This document shows, one piece after another, positions 7,892 to 16,354 of a stretch of DNA of 51,602 nt. The DNA comes from Bdellovibrio sp. (GTDB lineage: Bacteria; Bdellovibrionota; Bacteriovoracia; Bacteriovoracales; Bacteriovoracaceae), in assembly GCA_020720455.1 (NCBI GenBank), contig DYOQ01000001.1, positions 69,202 through 120,803 of the forward strand, in the 5' to 3' direction. The notes under the pieces were generated by a model, which worked only from the letters and a program-made list of their open reading frames with translations, was not told where the DNA came from and made no database searches. A program made the translations under genes and the position numbers. Numbering within the stretch: position 1 is the stretch's first letter; each line of letters starts with the position of its first letter.

Positions 7892-10405
7892 ATGAAAACA
7901 CTAGAAAAATTAATAACCGACGGAATAAAGCTAACTCCAATGATGGAGCAATTTTACTCAATCAAAAAAAACTATCCTGATATGCTTCTTCTCTTTAGGA
8001 TGGGCGATTTTTATGAACTTTTTTTTGAAGATGCTATAATTGCCTCAAAAGTTTTAAGCATCACTCTTACCCATAGAGGTAAGATTGGCCCTGTTGATAT
8101 TCCAATGGCAGGAATACCTCACCATGCAGCAAACAGTTATATAGACAGAATTACTGCAAAAGGTATGAAGGCAGCGATTTGTGAACAAATTGAAGATCCG
8201 GCCGCTGCAAAAGGTATAGTGAAAAGATCTGTTACTCAAATTGTTAGCCCTGGGATGCCTTATGATCTTGATAAAACTGATTCTAAAGAGAACTACTTCA
8301 TCTCTTCAGGAATTATTGAGTCAACAAATAGTTACTATCTTGTCTCAATAGATTTCACAACCGGTGGTTTTATTGGACACAAGCTTACAACAGAGAAAGA
8401 GTTTATTGAAAAAATTAGACAGATATCTCCAAAAGAGTTTATCTGTTCACTTGGACAGTGGGATAGCGTGCCTAATGTTTTGGCCATATTTAAAGAACGC
8501 AACATCTTAGTGACCAATTTAAGCGAAGAGTATTTCCAAGAAAAATTTACGGCCCCAAACATTGAGCTTGTTTTTCCTCAATACAATAAAGATAAAATAA
8601 TTGCTAGTGAATCAAATATTACTAAACCATTAGGAGCATTGAGCTACTACATCTGCTCGACTAGACCAGTTGATAAACTTGTCCACATACAACCATTTAG
8701 GTTTGAAAGTGAAAAAGGAAAAATGAAAACGACGGCATCAACTCTAATTGGATTAGAGATTATGCCAAAATCAAAAGAGCTATACAAGCAATCACTTCTT
8801 GGTTTTTTTGATAAAACAAAAACCGCTCAAGGGTCCAGACACCTAAAGCTATTTTTTCAAAATCCCTCGACAGATGAAAATGAGATCAATAACCGACTCG
8901 ATATTATCGAAATGCTAATTAACGATCCAGAAGCACTTTCATTTATTCGAGATCAACTGGAACATGTTAGGGACGTTGAAAGAATCATGGCCAAAATATC
9001 GACAAAAAAAGTAACGGCCCAAGATCTTCTCAGCTTATCTCAAACAATAAAAGCGTACGAAGCAATATGTACAACTAACAATCCCAAATTGCGCTATACG
9101 TTTCTTAATGAAAACATAGTTTCGCAACTTCTTCCAATTTCTAAGGTTATTAAAGAGACAATTAACGATGAAATTGGAGCAACACTGGATAACTGTAATC
9201 TCATCAAAAATGGTGCAAATCCCGAAAGAGACCAGTTAGCAAAGTTAGCGTTTAATTTTGAAGATAAATTATTAGAGCTAGAAGAAAAATATAAGCGTGA
9301 AACAGAGATATCAAAGATCAAAGTAAAATATAATAACGTAAATGGATATTTTATCGAGATATCAAAAGGAAACAGTAAAAAAGCACCTGAACATTTTATT
9401 CGCAAACAAACATTAGTAAACGCTGAAAGATATGTCACACCTGAGCTTAATGATCTTGAAAGCGATATTCTTTCTGCAAAACTCAGAGTCCAAAAACTAG
9501 AACGTGAAATTTTTAGTAACATAGTTGAACAAATTTCAGCTACTGCTGAGTTAATTAGACAACTAGGTGATCTTCTTGCGAAGATAGATATCTACCAAAG
9601 TAATGCATGGATTAGCATTCAAGAAAATTTCGTCCGACCTACTATTCTAACAAACAAAAAATTGTTTAACGTTGCGGGAGCATGGCACCCTCTAATAAAA
9701 AATATCATCAAAGATCTATTTGTTACTCACGATATTTATCTTGATGATAAAAGCCATTTCGGATTAATAACTGGTCCCAACATGGCCGGAAAAACTACCG
9801 TCATGAGAGAAGTTGCAATCATTCAAATTTTATCTCAACTCGGATGTTTCGTTCCAGCAAAAACAGCGCAACTTGGAATCTGTGACTATCTTTTTAGCCG
9901 ATTAGGGGCCAGTGATGACATCACTAAAGGTCAATCAACATTCATGGTTGAAATGACAGAGAGTGCTGAGATCCTAAGACACGCGACAGAAAACTCTATG
10001 ATCATCTTAGATGAAATAGGTAGAGGAACTTCGACTTATGACGGTCTTAGCATTGCATGGGCAATAGCTGAAACGCTAGTTACAAAAATTAAACCACTAA
10101 CTCTTTTTGCAACCCATTATCATGAGTTAATCGAAGTAATCAACAATCTACCTGGCGCAAGAAACCTAACTGTTGAAACTGCAATTAGTGGCAACGATGT
10201 CAGTTTTCTTTATCGACTCATAGAAGGAGGCGCGGCCCAAAGCTACGGTATCTATGTAGCAAAGCTCGCAGGTTTTCCTACCAATGTTTTAAAAAGGGCA
10301 GCGACAATTCTTCGTGACTTAGAGTCAAAAGATAGTAATCACAAAATTAAATCTAGTAATGACACAAGCAATTTTCAATTAAATTTTTTTGATACAATCC
10401 AGTAA
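7892..10405 (+). CDS. mutS: DNA mismatch repair protein MutS
   Basis: Mismatch-recognition ATPase that starts repair with MutL. The mismatch-binding domain shows FRMGDFYELF with the F-x-E mismatch wedge. The ATPase domain carries GPNMAGKTTVMRE (Walker A), STFMVEMTESAEIL, MIILDEIGRGTSTYDG (Walker B and signature region) and FATHYHEL. The C-terminal helix-turn-helix is followed by a short tail ending in QLNFFDT, typical of MutS. The length of about 837 residues is normal. The frame is open from a GTG at 7874, six codons upstream. I prefer the ATG at 7892 because it fits the usual spacing before LTPMMEQF, but neither has a good Shine-Dalgarno. MutL is encoded separately at 25770-27413, not next to mutS. 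Confidence 0.97.
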   Translation: MKTLEKLITDGIKLTPMMEQFYSIKKNYPDMLLLFRMGDFYELFFEDAIIASKVLSITLTHRGKIGPVDIPMAGIPHHAANSYIDRITAKGMKAAICEQIEDPAAAKGIVKRSVTQIVSPGMPYDLDKTDSKENYFISSGIIESTNSYYLVSIDFTTGGFIGHKLTTEKEFIEKIRQISPKEFICSLGQWDSVPNVLAIFKERNILVTNLSEEYFQEKFTAPNIELVFPQYNKDKIIASESNITKPLGALSYYICSTRPVDKLVHIQPFRFESEKGKMKTTASTLIGLEIMPKSKELYKQSLLGFFDKTKTAQGSRHLKLFFQNPSTDENEINNRLDIIEMLINDPEALSFIRDQLEHVRDVERIMAKISTKKVTAQDLLSLSQTIKAYEAICTTNNPKLRYTFLNENIVSQLLPISKVIKETINDEIGATLDNCNLIKNGANPERDQLAKLAFNFEDKLLELEEKYKRETEISKIKVKYNNVNGYFIEISKGNSKKAPEHFIRKQTLVNAERYVTPELNDLESDILSAKLRVQKLEREIFSNIVEQISATAELIRQLGDLLAKIDIYQSNAWISIQENFVRPTILTNKKLFNVAGAWHPLIKNIIKDLFVTHDIYLDDKSHFGLITGPNMAGKTTVMREVAIIQILSQLGCFVPAKTAQLGICDYLFSRLGASDDITKGQSTFMVEMTESAEILRHATENSMIILDEIGRGTSTYDGLSIAWAIAETLVTKIKPLTLFATHYHELIEVINNLPGARNLTVETAISGNDVSFLYRLIEGGAAQSYGIYVAKLAGFPTNVLKRAATILRDLESKDSNHKIKSSNDTSNFQLNFFDTIQ

Positions 10406-10414
10406 TTTTTTTTC

Positions 10415-11056
10415 TTAAGACCAAAGGATGAGAAAAATATAGGTTCTTATACATTTAAAAACTTCCTTGCATAAAATAAGAATATTTCTAAATGACAAAT
10501 AATCTGTTCTTAAACCCTCGTAATAAATATCCGCTGCATCTTTTTCAACAAGGATAGTATTAAATATCATCTTAATTCTCATGATATGGTAATCATGTGA
10601 GATGATCATGATTTTTTTTATCTCACGATTTTTTCTTAGATAGTGAATAGTAGAGATCACGTTCTCCACAGTATTTGTTGCATGATAATCAATACTTAAT
10701 CTATCGGCATCAATTACAGCTGCAAGATCTGGTGCTGCATTTTTATTAATGATACTTCTAACTGTGTTGGTTCCATAAACACCAGTAATAAACATTGGCG
10801 TATCTTCATGTTGTTTTAATTTTTCTAACCCAAAAGAAATTCTGCCAGTGTCACCGGTGAAAACAACGATCAGATCTGCACTTCTGTTGAAAAAAAAAGC
10901 TTCCGATTTGTCAGTCTCTTTTTGAGCAACAGATACAAGAATAATAGCAATGAACATGTACAAAACTGCACCCGAAAATAAAAAAGTTGAGACCTTTTGA
11001 AAGCGTCTCAACATTCTCGTTCTTTTGGTTTCAAACATGTATTTCTTTGTAAACAT
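10415..11056 (-). CDS. Membrane-anchored YdcF/SanA/ElyC family protein (DUF218)
   Basis: DUF218 proteins such as SanA and ElyC act in envelope integrity; their chemistry is not settled. After a basic N-terminus there is one transmembrane segment (about 24-45, FLFSGAVLYMFIAIILVSV), so the domain probably faces the periplasm. The family pattern follows: DLIVVFTGDTGRISFGLE, MFITGVYG, a TENV-like ATNTVENVISTIHYL, and KIMIISHDYHIMRI. The C-terminus ends in a second hydrophobic stretch (YIFLILWS). The stop lies 9 bases from the convergent mutS stop, and no clear terminator hairpin separates them. The gene starts 4 bases after ridA, so it is probably in the maeB-ridA operon. Confidence 0.85.
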   Translation of the reverse strand: MFTKKYMFETKRTRMLRRFQKVSTFLFSGAVLYMFIAIILVSVAQKETDKSEAFFFNRSADLIVVFTGDTGRISFGLEKLKQHEDTPMFITGVYGTNTVRSIINKNAAPDLAAVIDADRLSIDYHATNTVENVISTIHYLRKNREIKKIMIISHDYHIMRIKMIFNTILVEKDAADIYYEGLRTDYLSFRNILILCKEVFKCIRTYIFLILWS

Positions 11057-11060
11057 CTTT

Positions 11061-11438
11061 TTATTTCTTTGCTGCGATTACCTCAATTTCAACTCTTGCA
11101 CCCCTTGGAAGAGCTGAAACCTCGACACAGCTTCGAGCAGGATAAGGTTTACTAAAATAGTTCTCATAAGCACTATTGACCATTCCAAAATCTTGAAGAC
11201 TTGTTAAAAAAATCGTAGTTTTTATAACATCAGTTCTCTTAAGACCTTCAGACTCAAGAAGTCCGTCAACATTTTTTAAAACCTGACGAAGTTGCCCTTC
11301 AAACGACTCTTCCATCGACATCGTTTCAGGATTTAATCCGATCTGACCAGAAAAATAACAGAGCCCTCCATAAACAACACCTTGAGAATATGTTCCTACT
11401 GCTGCAGGCGCTAATTTCGTGTCAACTCTTCTCATCAT
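11061..11438 (-). CDS. ridA: RidA family enamine/imine deaminase
   Basis: RidA proteins hydrolyse reactive 2-aminoacrylate and related imines released by PLP enzymes. The 125-residue protein has the family marks VGTYSQGVVYGG, YFSGQIGLNPET and the C-terminal SCVEVSALPRGARVEIEVIA, with the substrate-binding arginine in PARSCVEV. It overlaps or abuts the maeB stop. A GTG at 11444 overlaps the maeB TGA, while in-frame ATGs follow at 11438 and 11435. The GAGGGGG stretch at the maeB 3' end is better placed for one of the two ATGs, and I use 11438. It is translationally close to maeB and to the DUF218 gene. Confidence 0.93.
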   Translation of the reverse strand: MMRRVDTKLAPAAVGTYSQGVVYGGLCYFSGQIGLNPETMSMEESFEGQLRQVLKNVDGLLESEGLKRTDVIKTTIFLTSLQDFGMVNSAYENYFSKPYPARSCVEVSALPRGARVEIEVIAAKK

Positions 11439-11440
11439 GA

Positions 11441-13729
11441 TCACACCCCCTCATCATGTAATATTGCTGTAATAGTACTCATGTTAATAATCTCAGTAAC
11501 AGTCGAAGTTCTCTGAACGATATTTGCTGCTTTTCTCATTGGAGCGATGATTGGTCCAATTGCCGCTGTATCACTCAGTTGCGAAAGCAACTTATAGCTA
11601 ATATTGGCCGAGTTTAGATCTGGGAATATTAAAATATCAGTTTGGCCATCAAGTTCTGTGAAATCAAATAAATGGTCCAGTATCGACTTATTAACAGCAA
11701 CGTCGGCCTGTAATTCACCATCAACAATCATTCCTGGTTCAAGTTTTTTCGTAATACCTACGGCCTCTTTAACCATTGTTGCCTTCGGATGCTTATTTGA
11801 ACCGTAGCTAGAAAAACTTAAGAATGCAACACGCGGTTCTCTTCTCATAATTTTCCTAAAAAGATTTGCTGTAGAAATTGCTATATGGGCAAGATCCTCA
11901 GCGTTTGGCCCTACTTGTGCAGTACAATCACTTAAAAATAAAACTCTATTCTTAAATACCATAATAAAGACACCAGCAGACTTCACATCACCAGCAGTAC
12001 CAAGAGTCTGCATAATAGGAGCAAAACATTCTGGATAAGTTAGCCTTGGCCCACTAATAAAAGCATCCGCCTTACTATGTCTTAACATCATTGAACCGTA
12101 ATAGTTAGACTGGGTCATTAGATGTTTTGCGTATGAACTACTAACTCCACGTCTCGCTCTCTCGGCACCAAACTCTTTTGCAAAATCTTTATAATCTGAC
12201 GCTTGCACAGGATTGATGATCTCCACGCCTTCAAGATTTGGTAATGATAATTTTTTTATTTTGGCAATAATTTCTTCTCGATCACCAAGTAGTACTGGTT
12301 CAATTTTGCCATCATGAACCAATGAACTTACAGCGTGTAAGATTCTAGAGTTTACACCTTCTGCATAAACAACTCTCACCTTTCTACCGAGCCTTGATAC
12401 TTTTGCAGAGAGCGTATCCCTCATCCTTTTCATGAATGAAGCGCTCGTTCCAAGTCTACCCTCTAAGCTCGCTGCGTACTCAGCAAGATCTGGGATCATC
12501 TTACCTGCAACCCCACTATCCATTGCTGCTTTTGCAACAGCAGGGGTTACTCTCGTAAGAACTCTTGTATCAAATGGTTTCGGAATTATATAGTTTCTAC
12601 CAAAAGAGAAATCTTGATTCCCGTATGCCATTTTTACATCTTCAGGAACTTCTTCTTTTGCAAGATCAGCAAGAGCTTTAACGGCCGCAAGCTTCATCTG
12701 GGTATTAATTTTTTTAGCTCTTACATCCAATGCGCCCCTAAATATAAACGGAAAACCTAAAACATTATTTACTTGATTTGGAAAATCTGATCTACCAGTT
12801 GCCATTATTGCATCTTTTCTAACAGAAAAAACTTCGTCAGGGAAAATTTCAGGAGTTGGATTTGCCATCGCAAAAATAATTGGATTGTCTGCCATTGTTG
12901 CAACCATCTCTTTTTTTAGAACACCGGCAGCAGAACAACCAATAAACGCATCTGCTCCTTTCATGGCATCAGCTAACGTGCGACACTTTGTATCTACTGT
13001 AAAATGCTCTTTGTACTTGTTCATTTTTTCTATTCGGCCTTTATAAACAACACCTACTGTATCAGTAAGCATAATGTTCTCTTTTTTAACGCCTAATTCG
13101 ATAAAAAGATATGCACAAGCTATCGATGCAGCTCCAGCTCCACTAAAAACAACATTTACTTCATTTAACTTACGGCCCGTAATCTCAATCGCGTTTACAA
13201 AACCTGCTGCCGCAATAATTGCAGTTCCATGTTGATCATCATGAAAGACTGGAATATCCATCAGTTTAATAAGTTGCTCTTCAATCTCAAAACACTCCGG
13301 TGCTTTAATATCTTCTAGATTGATTCCACCGAAAGTAGGCTCCAGCGCTTTAACAACTTTAACCATACCTTCAACAGTTGACTCGTTAACCTCAATGTCA
13401 AAAACATCAACGTCAGCAAACCTTTTAAAGAGAATCCCCTTTCCTTCCATTACAGGTTTCCCTGCAAGTGCTCCAATATTTCCTAACCCTAAAACAGCAG
13501 TACCATTTGAAACAACCGCTACAAGATTTCCCTTTGACGTATATTTATACGCATTCTCTGGATCTTTTTCTATCTCCAAACAAGGTATCGCAACCCCTGG
13601 AGTGTATGCTAGTGCAAGATCCCTCGATGTTATACAAGGTTTAGTTGAAACAACCTCAATTTTTCCAGATCTTCCCTCTGCGTGGTACCTAAGTGCTTCA
13701 AGATCAAACTGACTCTTCTCCGTGCTCAT
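11441..13729 (-). CDS. maeB: NADP-dependent malic enzyme with C-terminal phosphotransacetylase-like domain
   Basis: Converts malate to pyruvate and CO2 with NADP. The malic enzyme half (1-about 420) has [16 protein letters not shown], the metal/substrate region [16 protein letters not shown], the Rossmann [17 protein letters not shown] and the [14 protein letters not shown] segment. The C-terminal half (about 430-762) is a phosphate acetyl/butyryltransferase-like domain ([35 protein letters not shown]). In MaeB enzymes this domain is regulatory and binds acetyl-CoA rather than catalysing acetyl transfer. At 762 residues the length is exactly as expected. An upstream GAGGTGAG ribosome binding site precedes the ATG at 13729. 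It is first in an operon with ridA and the DUF218 gene. Confidence 0.96.
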   Translation of the reverse strand: MSTEKSQFDLEALRYHAEGRSGKIEVVSTKPCITSRDLALAYTPGVAIPCLEIEKDPENAYKYTSKGNLVAVVSNGTAVLGLGNIGALAGKPVMEGKGILFKRFADVDVFDIEVNESTVEGMVKVVKALEPTFGGINLEDIKAPECFEIEEQLIKLMDIPVFHDDQHGTAIIAAAGFVNAIEITGRKLNEVNVVFSGAGAASIACAYLFIELGVKKENIMLTDTVGVVYKGRIEKMNKYKEHFTVDTKCRTLADAMKGADAFIGCSAAGVLKKEMVATMADNPIIFAMANPTPEIFPDEVFSVRKDAIMATGRSDFPNQVNNVLGFPFIFRGALDVRAKKINTQMKLAAVKALADLAKEEVPEDVKMAYGNQDFSFGRNYIIPKPFDTRVLTRVTPAVAKAAMDSGVAGKMIPDLAEYAASLEGRLGTSASFMKRMRDTLSAKVSRLGRKVRVVYAEGVNSRILHAVSSLVHDGKIEPVLLGDREEIIAKIKKLSLPNLEGVEIINPVQASDYKDFAKEFGAERARRGVSSSYAKHLMTQSNYYGSMMLRHSKADAFISGPRLTYPECFAPIMQTLGTAGDVKSAGVFIMVFKNRVLFLSDCTAQVGPNAEDLAHIAISTANLFRKIMRREPRVAFLSFSSYGSNKHPKATMVKEAVGITKKLEPGMIVDGELQADVAVNKSILDHLFDFTELDGQTDILIFPDLNSANISYKLLSQLSDTAAIGPIIAPMRKAANIVQRTSTVTEIINMSTITAILHDEGV

Positions 13730-13855
13730 ATCTCACCTCAAATTAAAAATTAATAATGACTTTAATGGTCTATAAAATGTCACAGATCGTACAAACGGGC
13801 CAGCAAAAGATTGCTTATTTAGATCATGGAAGCATGGAGTCAGCCAGCGTCAATA

Positions 13856-14380
13856 TTAAACTCTTGATGCCCTAAACTTATTTAATGTCTCAACACCAAG
13901 TACTTTATTAAGATTAATTAATGTAACAAGTCTATCTTTAATCTTTCCTATACCAATCAGGTACTCTATTGGGAAATTTGAAGATATGTTAGGATTTTTG
14001 TCCACGTCTTCATCATCAATAACAGAGACAGATTCAACTTTATCAACAAGTGCCGCAATTGGGCCAACAGCACTCTCAAAAATAATCATTGCCATTAGTG
14101 CGCTATCCTTAGGTTCATGCGAAAATCTAATTCGCAAATCGACAACACCAACAATCTCTCCACGAATATTTATTACCCCAAGAAAGTGGTCTATTGTGTT
14201 TGGTAATGGTTTAATTGGTTGAGGCTCTACAACCTCTCTAACACCCATTAACGGAACTCCAAACAGCTCATCACCAACTGTGAACAATAGGTACTTATAC
14301 TTATTCTCATCGTACGACTCATCTTTTGAGTGATTTTTTCTTACGAGATCGTTATCTAGATTACTTCTTGAATCGCTCAC
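13856..14380 (-). CDS. cheW: Chemotaxis coupling protein CheW
   Basis: Scaffold that links receptors to the kinase CheA. After a charged, probably disordered N-terminus (about 1-25), the CheW domain runs from YLLFTVGDELFGVPL to the end. It includes VREVVEPQPIKPLPN, FLGVINIRGEIVGVVDLR and the C-terminal LVTLINLNKVL, all usual CheW signatures. It lies 21 bases downstream of cheA on the minus strand, at the end of the cheRB-cheA-cheW cluster. The 174-residue length is slightly above the typical 150-165 because of the N-terminal tail. No chemoreceptor gene is in the window. Confidence 0.95.
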   Translation of the reverse strand: MSDSRSNLDNDLVRKNHSKDESYDENKYKYLLFTVGDELFGVPLMGVREVVEPQPIKPLPNTIDHFLGVINIRGEIVGVVDLRIRFSHEPKDSALMAMIIFESAVGPIAALVDKVESVSVIDDEDVDKNPNISSNFPIEYLIGIGKIKDRLVTLINLNKVLGVETLNKFRASRV

Positions 14381-14401
14381 AACTCCTCCAAACAGTTCCT
14401 G

Positions 14402-16255
14402 TTATTTATGGCACTCTTCAATATAGCGTCTTGCAATATCTTTTAATGCTATTATCATTCCTGCATCACCATCGGCCATAATTGTTCCACCATTATAACC
14501 AGCAAGATGTGCCAGCTGCTCATTAAGCGGCCTAACAACAATTTGTTGTTGAGCAATAATCGAATCAATCGCAAATGCAATTTTATCCATTCCCAACTCA
14601 AGAATAAGGGCAGGTCTTCCAATCTCACCAGCTGTAACTATTTTCTTTTCTTCATGTATAACCGCTTGCTCTTTTTCAGCACGAGTGCCTCTTTTCTTTT
14701 TAAACACTACTCGCTTTTTAGATTTTGGAAAATAGTTTTCAAGGCTTTCAACTGGGACGATCTTACCTCTAAGATTAAGCATCATATCACCTGATCCGGT
14801 ATTCTCCATTTTAAACTCGTTCAAATCAATTATCTCTGCCAAATCCATTAATGGTACAATGTACTTATTCCCCGACACTTCGACTATCAGTCCATCTATA
14901 ATACTCAAAGTAGTTGGTAGGTTTACGGTAAAAGTACTACCGCTCCCCTCCTCACTCTCTATGGCCAAATGTCCACCCACTTGATTTACTGCTTGCTTCA
15001 CAACATCCATACCAACACCACGGCCAGAAACATCAGTAATCTGTGCCGCGGTTGAAAAGCCCGGATGAAAGATCAATTGGTAAACTTCATTTTGACTCAA
15101 ATGATCTTCAGCTGAGATAATGCCCATCTTTATCGCTTTATCAACAATCTTTTTTCTATGCAAACCTCTACCATCATCTTTTACGATAATTCCAATACCT
15201 GTTGCATCTTGAATACCTAAGATTGTAATATTTGCAAATTCGCTTTTGGTTGTTTGCGCCCGCTCTTCAACTGTCTCTATTCCATGATCCACAGCGTTCC
15301 TAACGATATGAATAAGAGGATCTGTTATCTGTTCTATAACAGTTTTATCAAGCTCGACATCACTACCCTTAATATGAACCTTTACTTTTTTACCTTGGGA
15401 CCTTGCGATATCTCTAATAATTCGCTCTACTCGCTGAAATAAATTTTCAAGAGGCACCATTCGAAGAGAGAGTGCCTGTGTTTGAATTTCAGAATTTATT
15501 TTTTCTGCTAAGTTTATTGCATTACCACAGATATAGGAATCAAGAGTACCTGTAGATTTAGAGTGAGAGATAATTGATTGATGAATTGAAAGTTCACCGA
15601 TTAACTGAATCAACTTATCTATCTTGTTCGCTGCAATTCTAATGGTCTCTGTAGATTTTTTTGATGACTGCGCTTTCTCGTTGTTCTTTTCTTGAACATC
15701 TAAAATTTTACCTATAGCTTCTTTTGCAATCATTCCCTCATCTACCATAATTTCGCCAAGCTTACGTTGCTGAAGTAAAACTGCTCTTGCCACCTGCTCC
15801 TCTGTTACCTCGCCAGACTCTACTGCCACAGTTCCAAAATTTTTCCAATTTACAGTGAACCCTTCAGACTGCTTAGCAACATAGGCTTTAATATCGTCGA
15901 TTGTTTTTAAAACATTATCTGTTTGAGGCTTATACTCAATATCTTTACGTAATCCTTCAATCCATCCAACCATAACAGAATGAGCAGTAAGAAGGAACTC
16001 AACAAGCTTCGGAACAAGGACCACCTCGCCAGACTTCAACAAGTTTATTACGTCTTCAATCTTATGAACAAAATTTCCAAACTCATCCAGCCCAACAGAT
16101 TTAGCAGAACCCTTTATGTTATGAGCACACCGAAAAATTCCATCAAACTTTGGATTATCAATCTCCTTCTCTAGCTTTAAACACTCTTTTTCCCAGCTAC
16201 TAACAATGTCAGCGGCCTCCTCTAGAAAAATCTCCACAATTTCTGGATCAATCAT
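14402..16255 (-). CDS. cheA: Chemotaxis histidine kinase CheA (P1, linker repeat, P3-P4-P5; no P2)
   Basis: Receptor-controlled kinase that phosphorylates response regulators. The P1/Hpt domain (about 1-110) has the phospho-acceptor H45 in CAHNIKGSAKSVGL. In place of P2, residues about 143-190 carry a motif like the type IV pilus ATPase N-domain: VTEEQVARAVLLQQRKLGE followed by IMVDEGMIAKEAIGKIL. Then come P3 dimerisation helices, the P4 ATPase domain (HIVRNAVDHGIE N-box, VKDDGRGL G1, DVSGRGVGMDVV G2, SGSTFTVNLP G3) and the P5 CheW-like domain to residue 617. An ATG at 16255 follows a GGGTG ribosome binding site. It sits between the cheR-REC-cheB fusion (92 bases upstream) and cheW (21 bases downstream). 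No cheY is adjacent. Confidence 0.95.
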   Translation of the reverse strand: MIDPEIVEIFLEEAADIVSSWEKECLKLEKEIDNPKFDGIFRCAHNIKGSAKSVGLDEFGNFVHKIEDVINLLKSGEVVLVPKLVEFLLTAHSVMVGWIEGLRKDIEYKPQTDNVLKTIDDIKAYVAKQSEGFTVNWKNFGTVAVESGEVTEEQVARAVLLQQRKLGEIMVDEGMIAKEAIGKILDVQEKNNEKAQSSKKSTETIRIAANKIDKLIQLIGELSIHQSIISHSKSTGTLDSYICGNAINLAEKINSEIQTQALSLRMVPLENLFQRVERIIRDIARSQGKKVKVHIKGSDVELDKTVIEQITDPLIHIVRNAVDHGIETVEERAQTTKSEFANITILGIQDATGIGIIVKDDGRGLHRKKIVDKAIKMGIISAEDHLSQNEVYQLIFHPGFSTAAQITDVSGRGVGMDVVKQAVNQVGGHLAIESEEGSGSTFTVNLPTTLSIIDGLIVEVSGNKYIVPLMDLAEIIDLNEFKMENTGSGDMMLNLRGKIVPVESLENYFPKSKKRVVFKKKRGTRAEKEQAVIHEEKKIVTAGEIGRPALILELGMDKIAFAIDSIIAQQQIVVRPLNEQLAHLAGYNGGTIMADGDAGMIIALKDIARRYIEECHK

Positions 16256-16330
16256 GAAATCACCCTTTTAAAGTCTTTGAGTTTTCACTCTTAATAATTG
16301 TAACATAACGAATAATTTTATCCACACTAT

Positions 16331-16354
16331 CAAAACACAGCTTCGCATCAAGCT
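16331..16354 (-). terminator. Weak hairpin at the end of cheRB
   Basis: On the minus strand AGCTT and AAGCT can pair across a 6-base loop, beginning in the last cheRB codons and stop, followed by GTGTTTTG. The stem is only 5 bp and the T-run is short, so this may not terminate transcription. Confidence 0.2.

Noticed and set aside
13320-13712. 130-residue open frame opposite maeB
   Set aside because: It is a shadow of the malic enzyme gene with no ribosome binding site or family motif.
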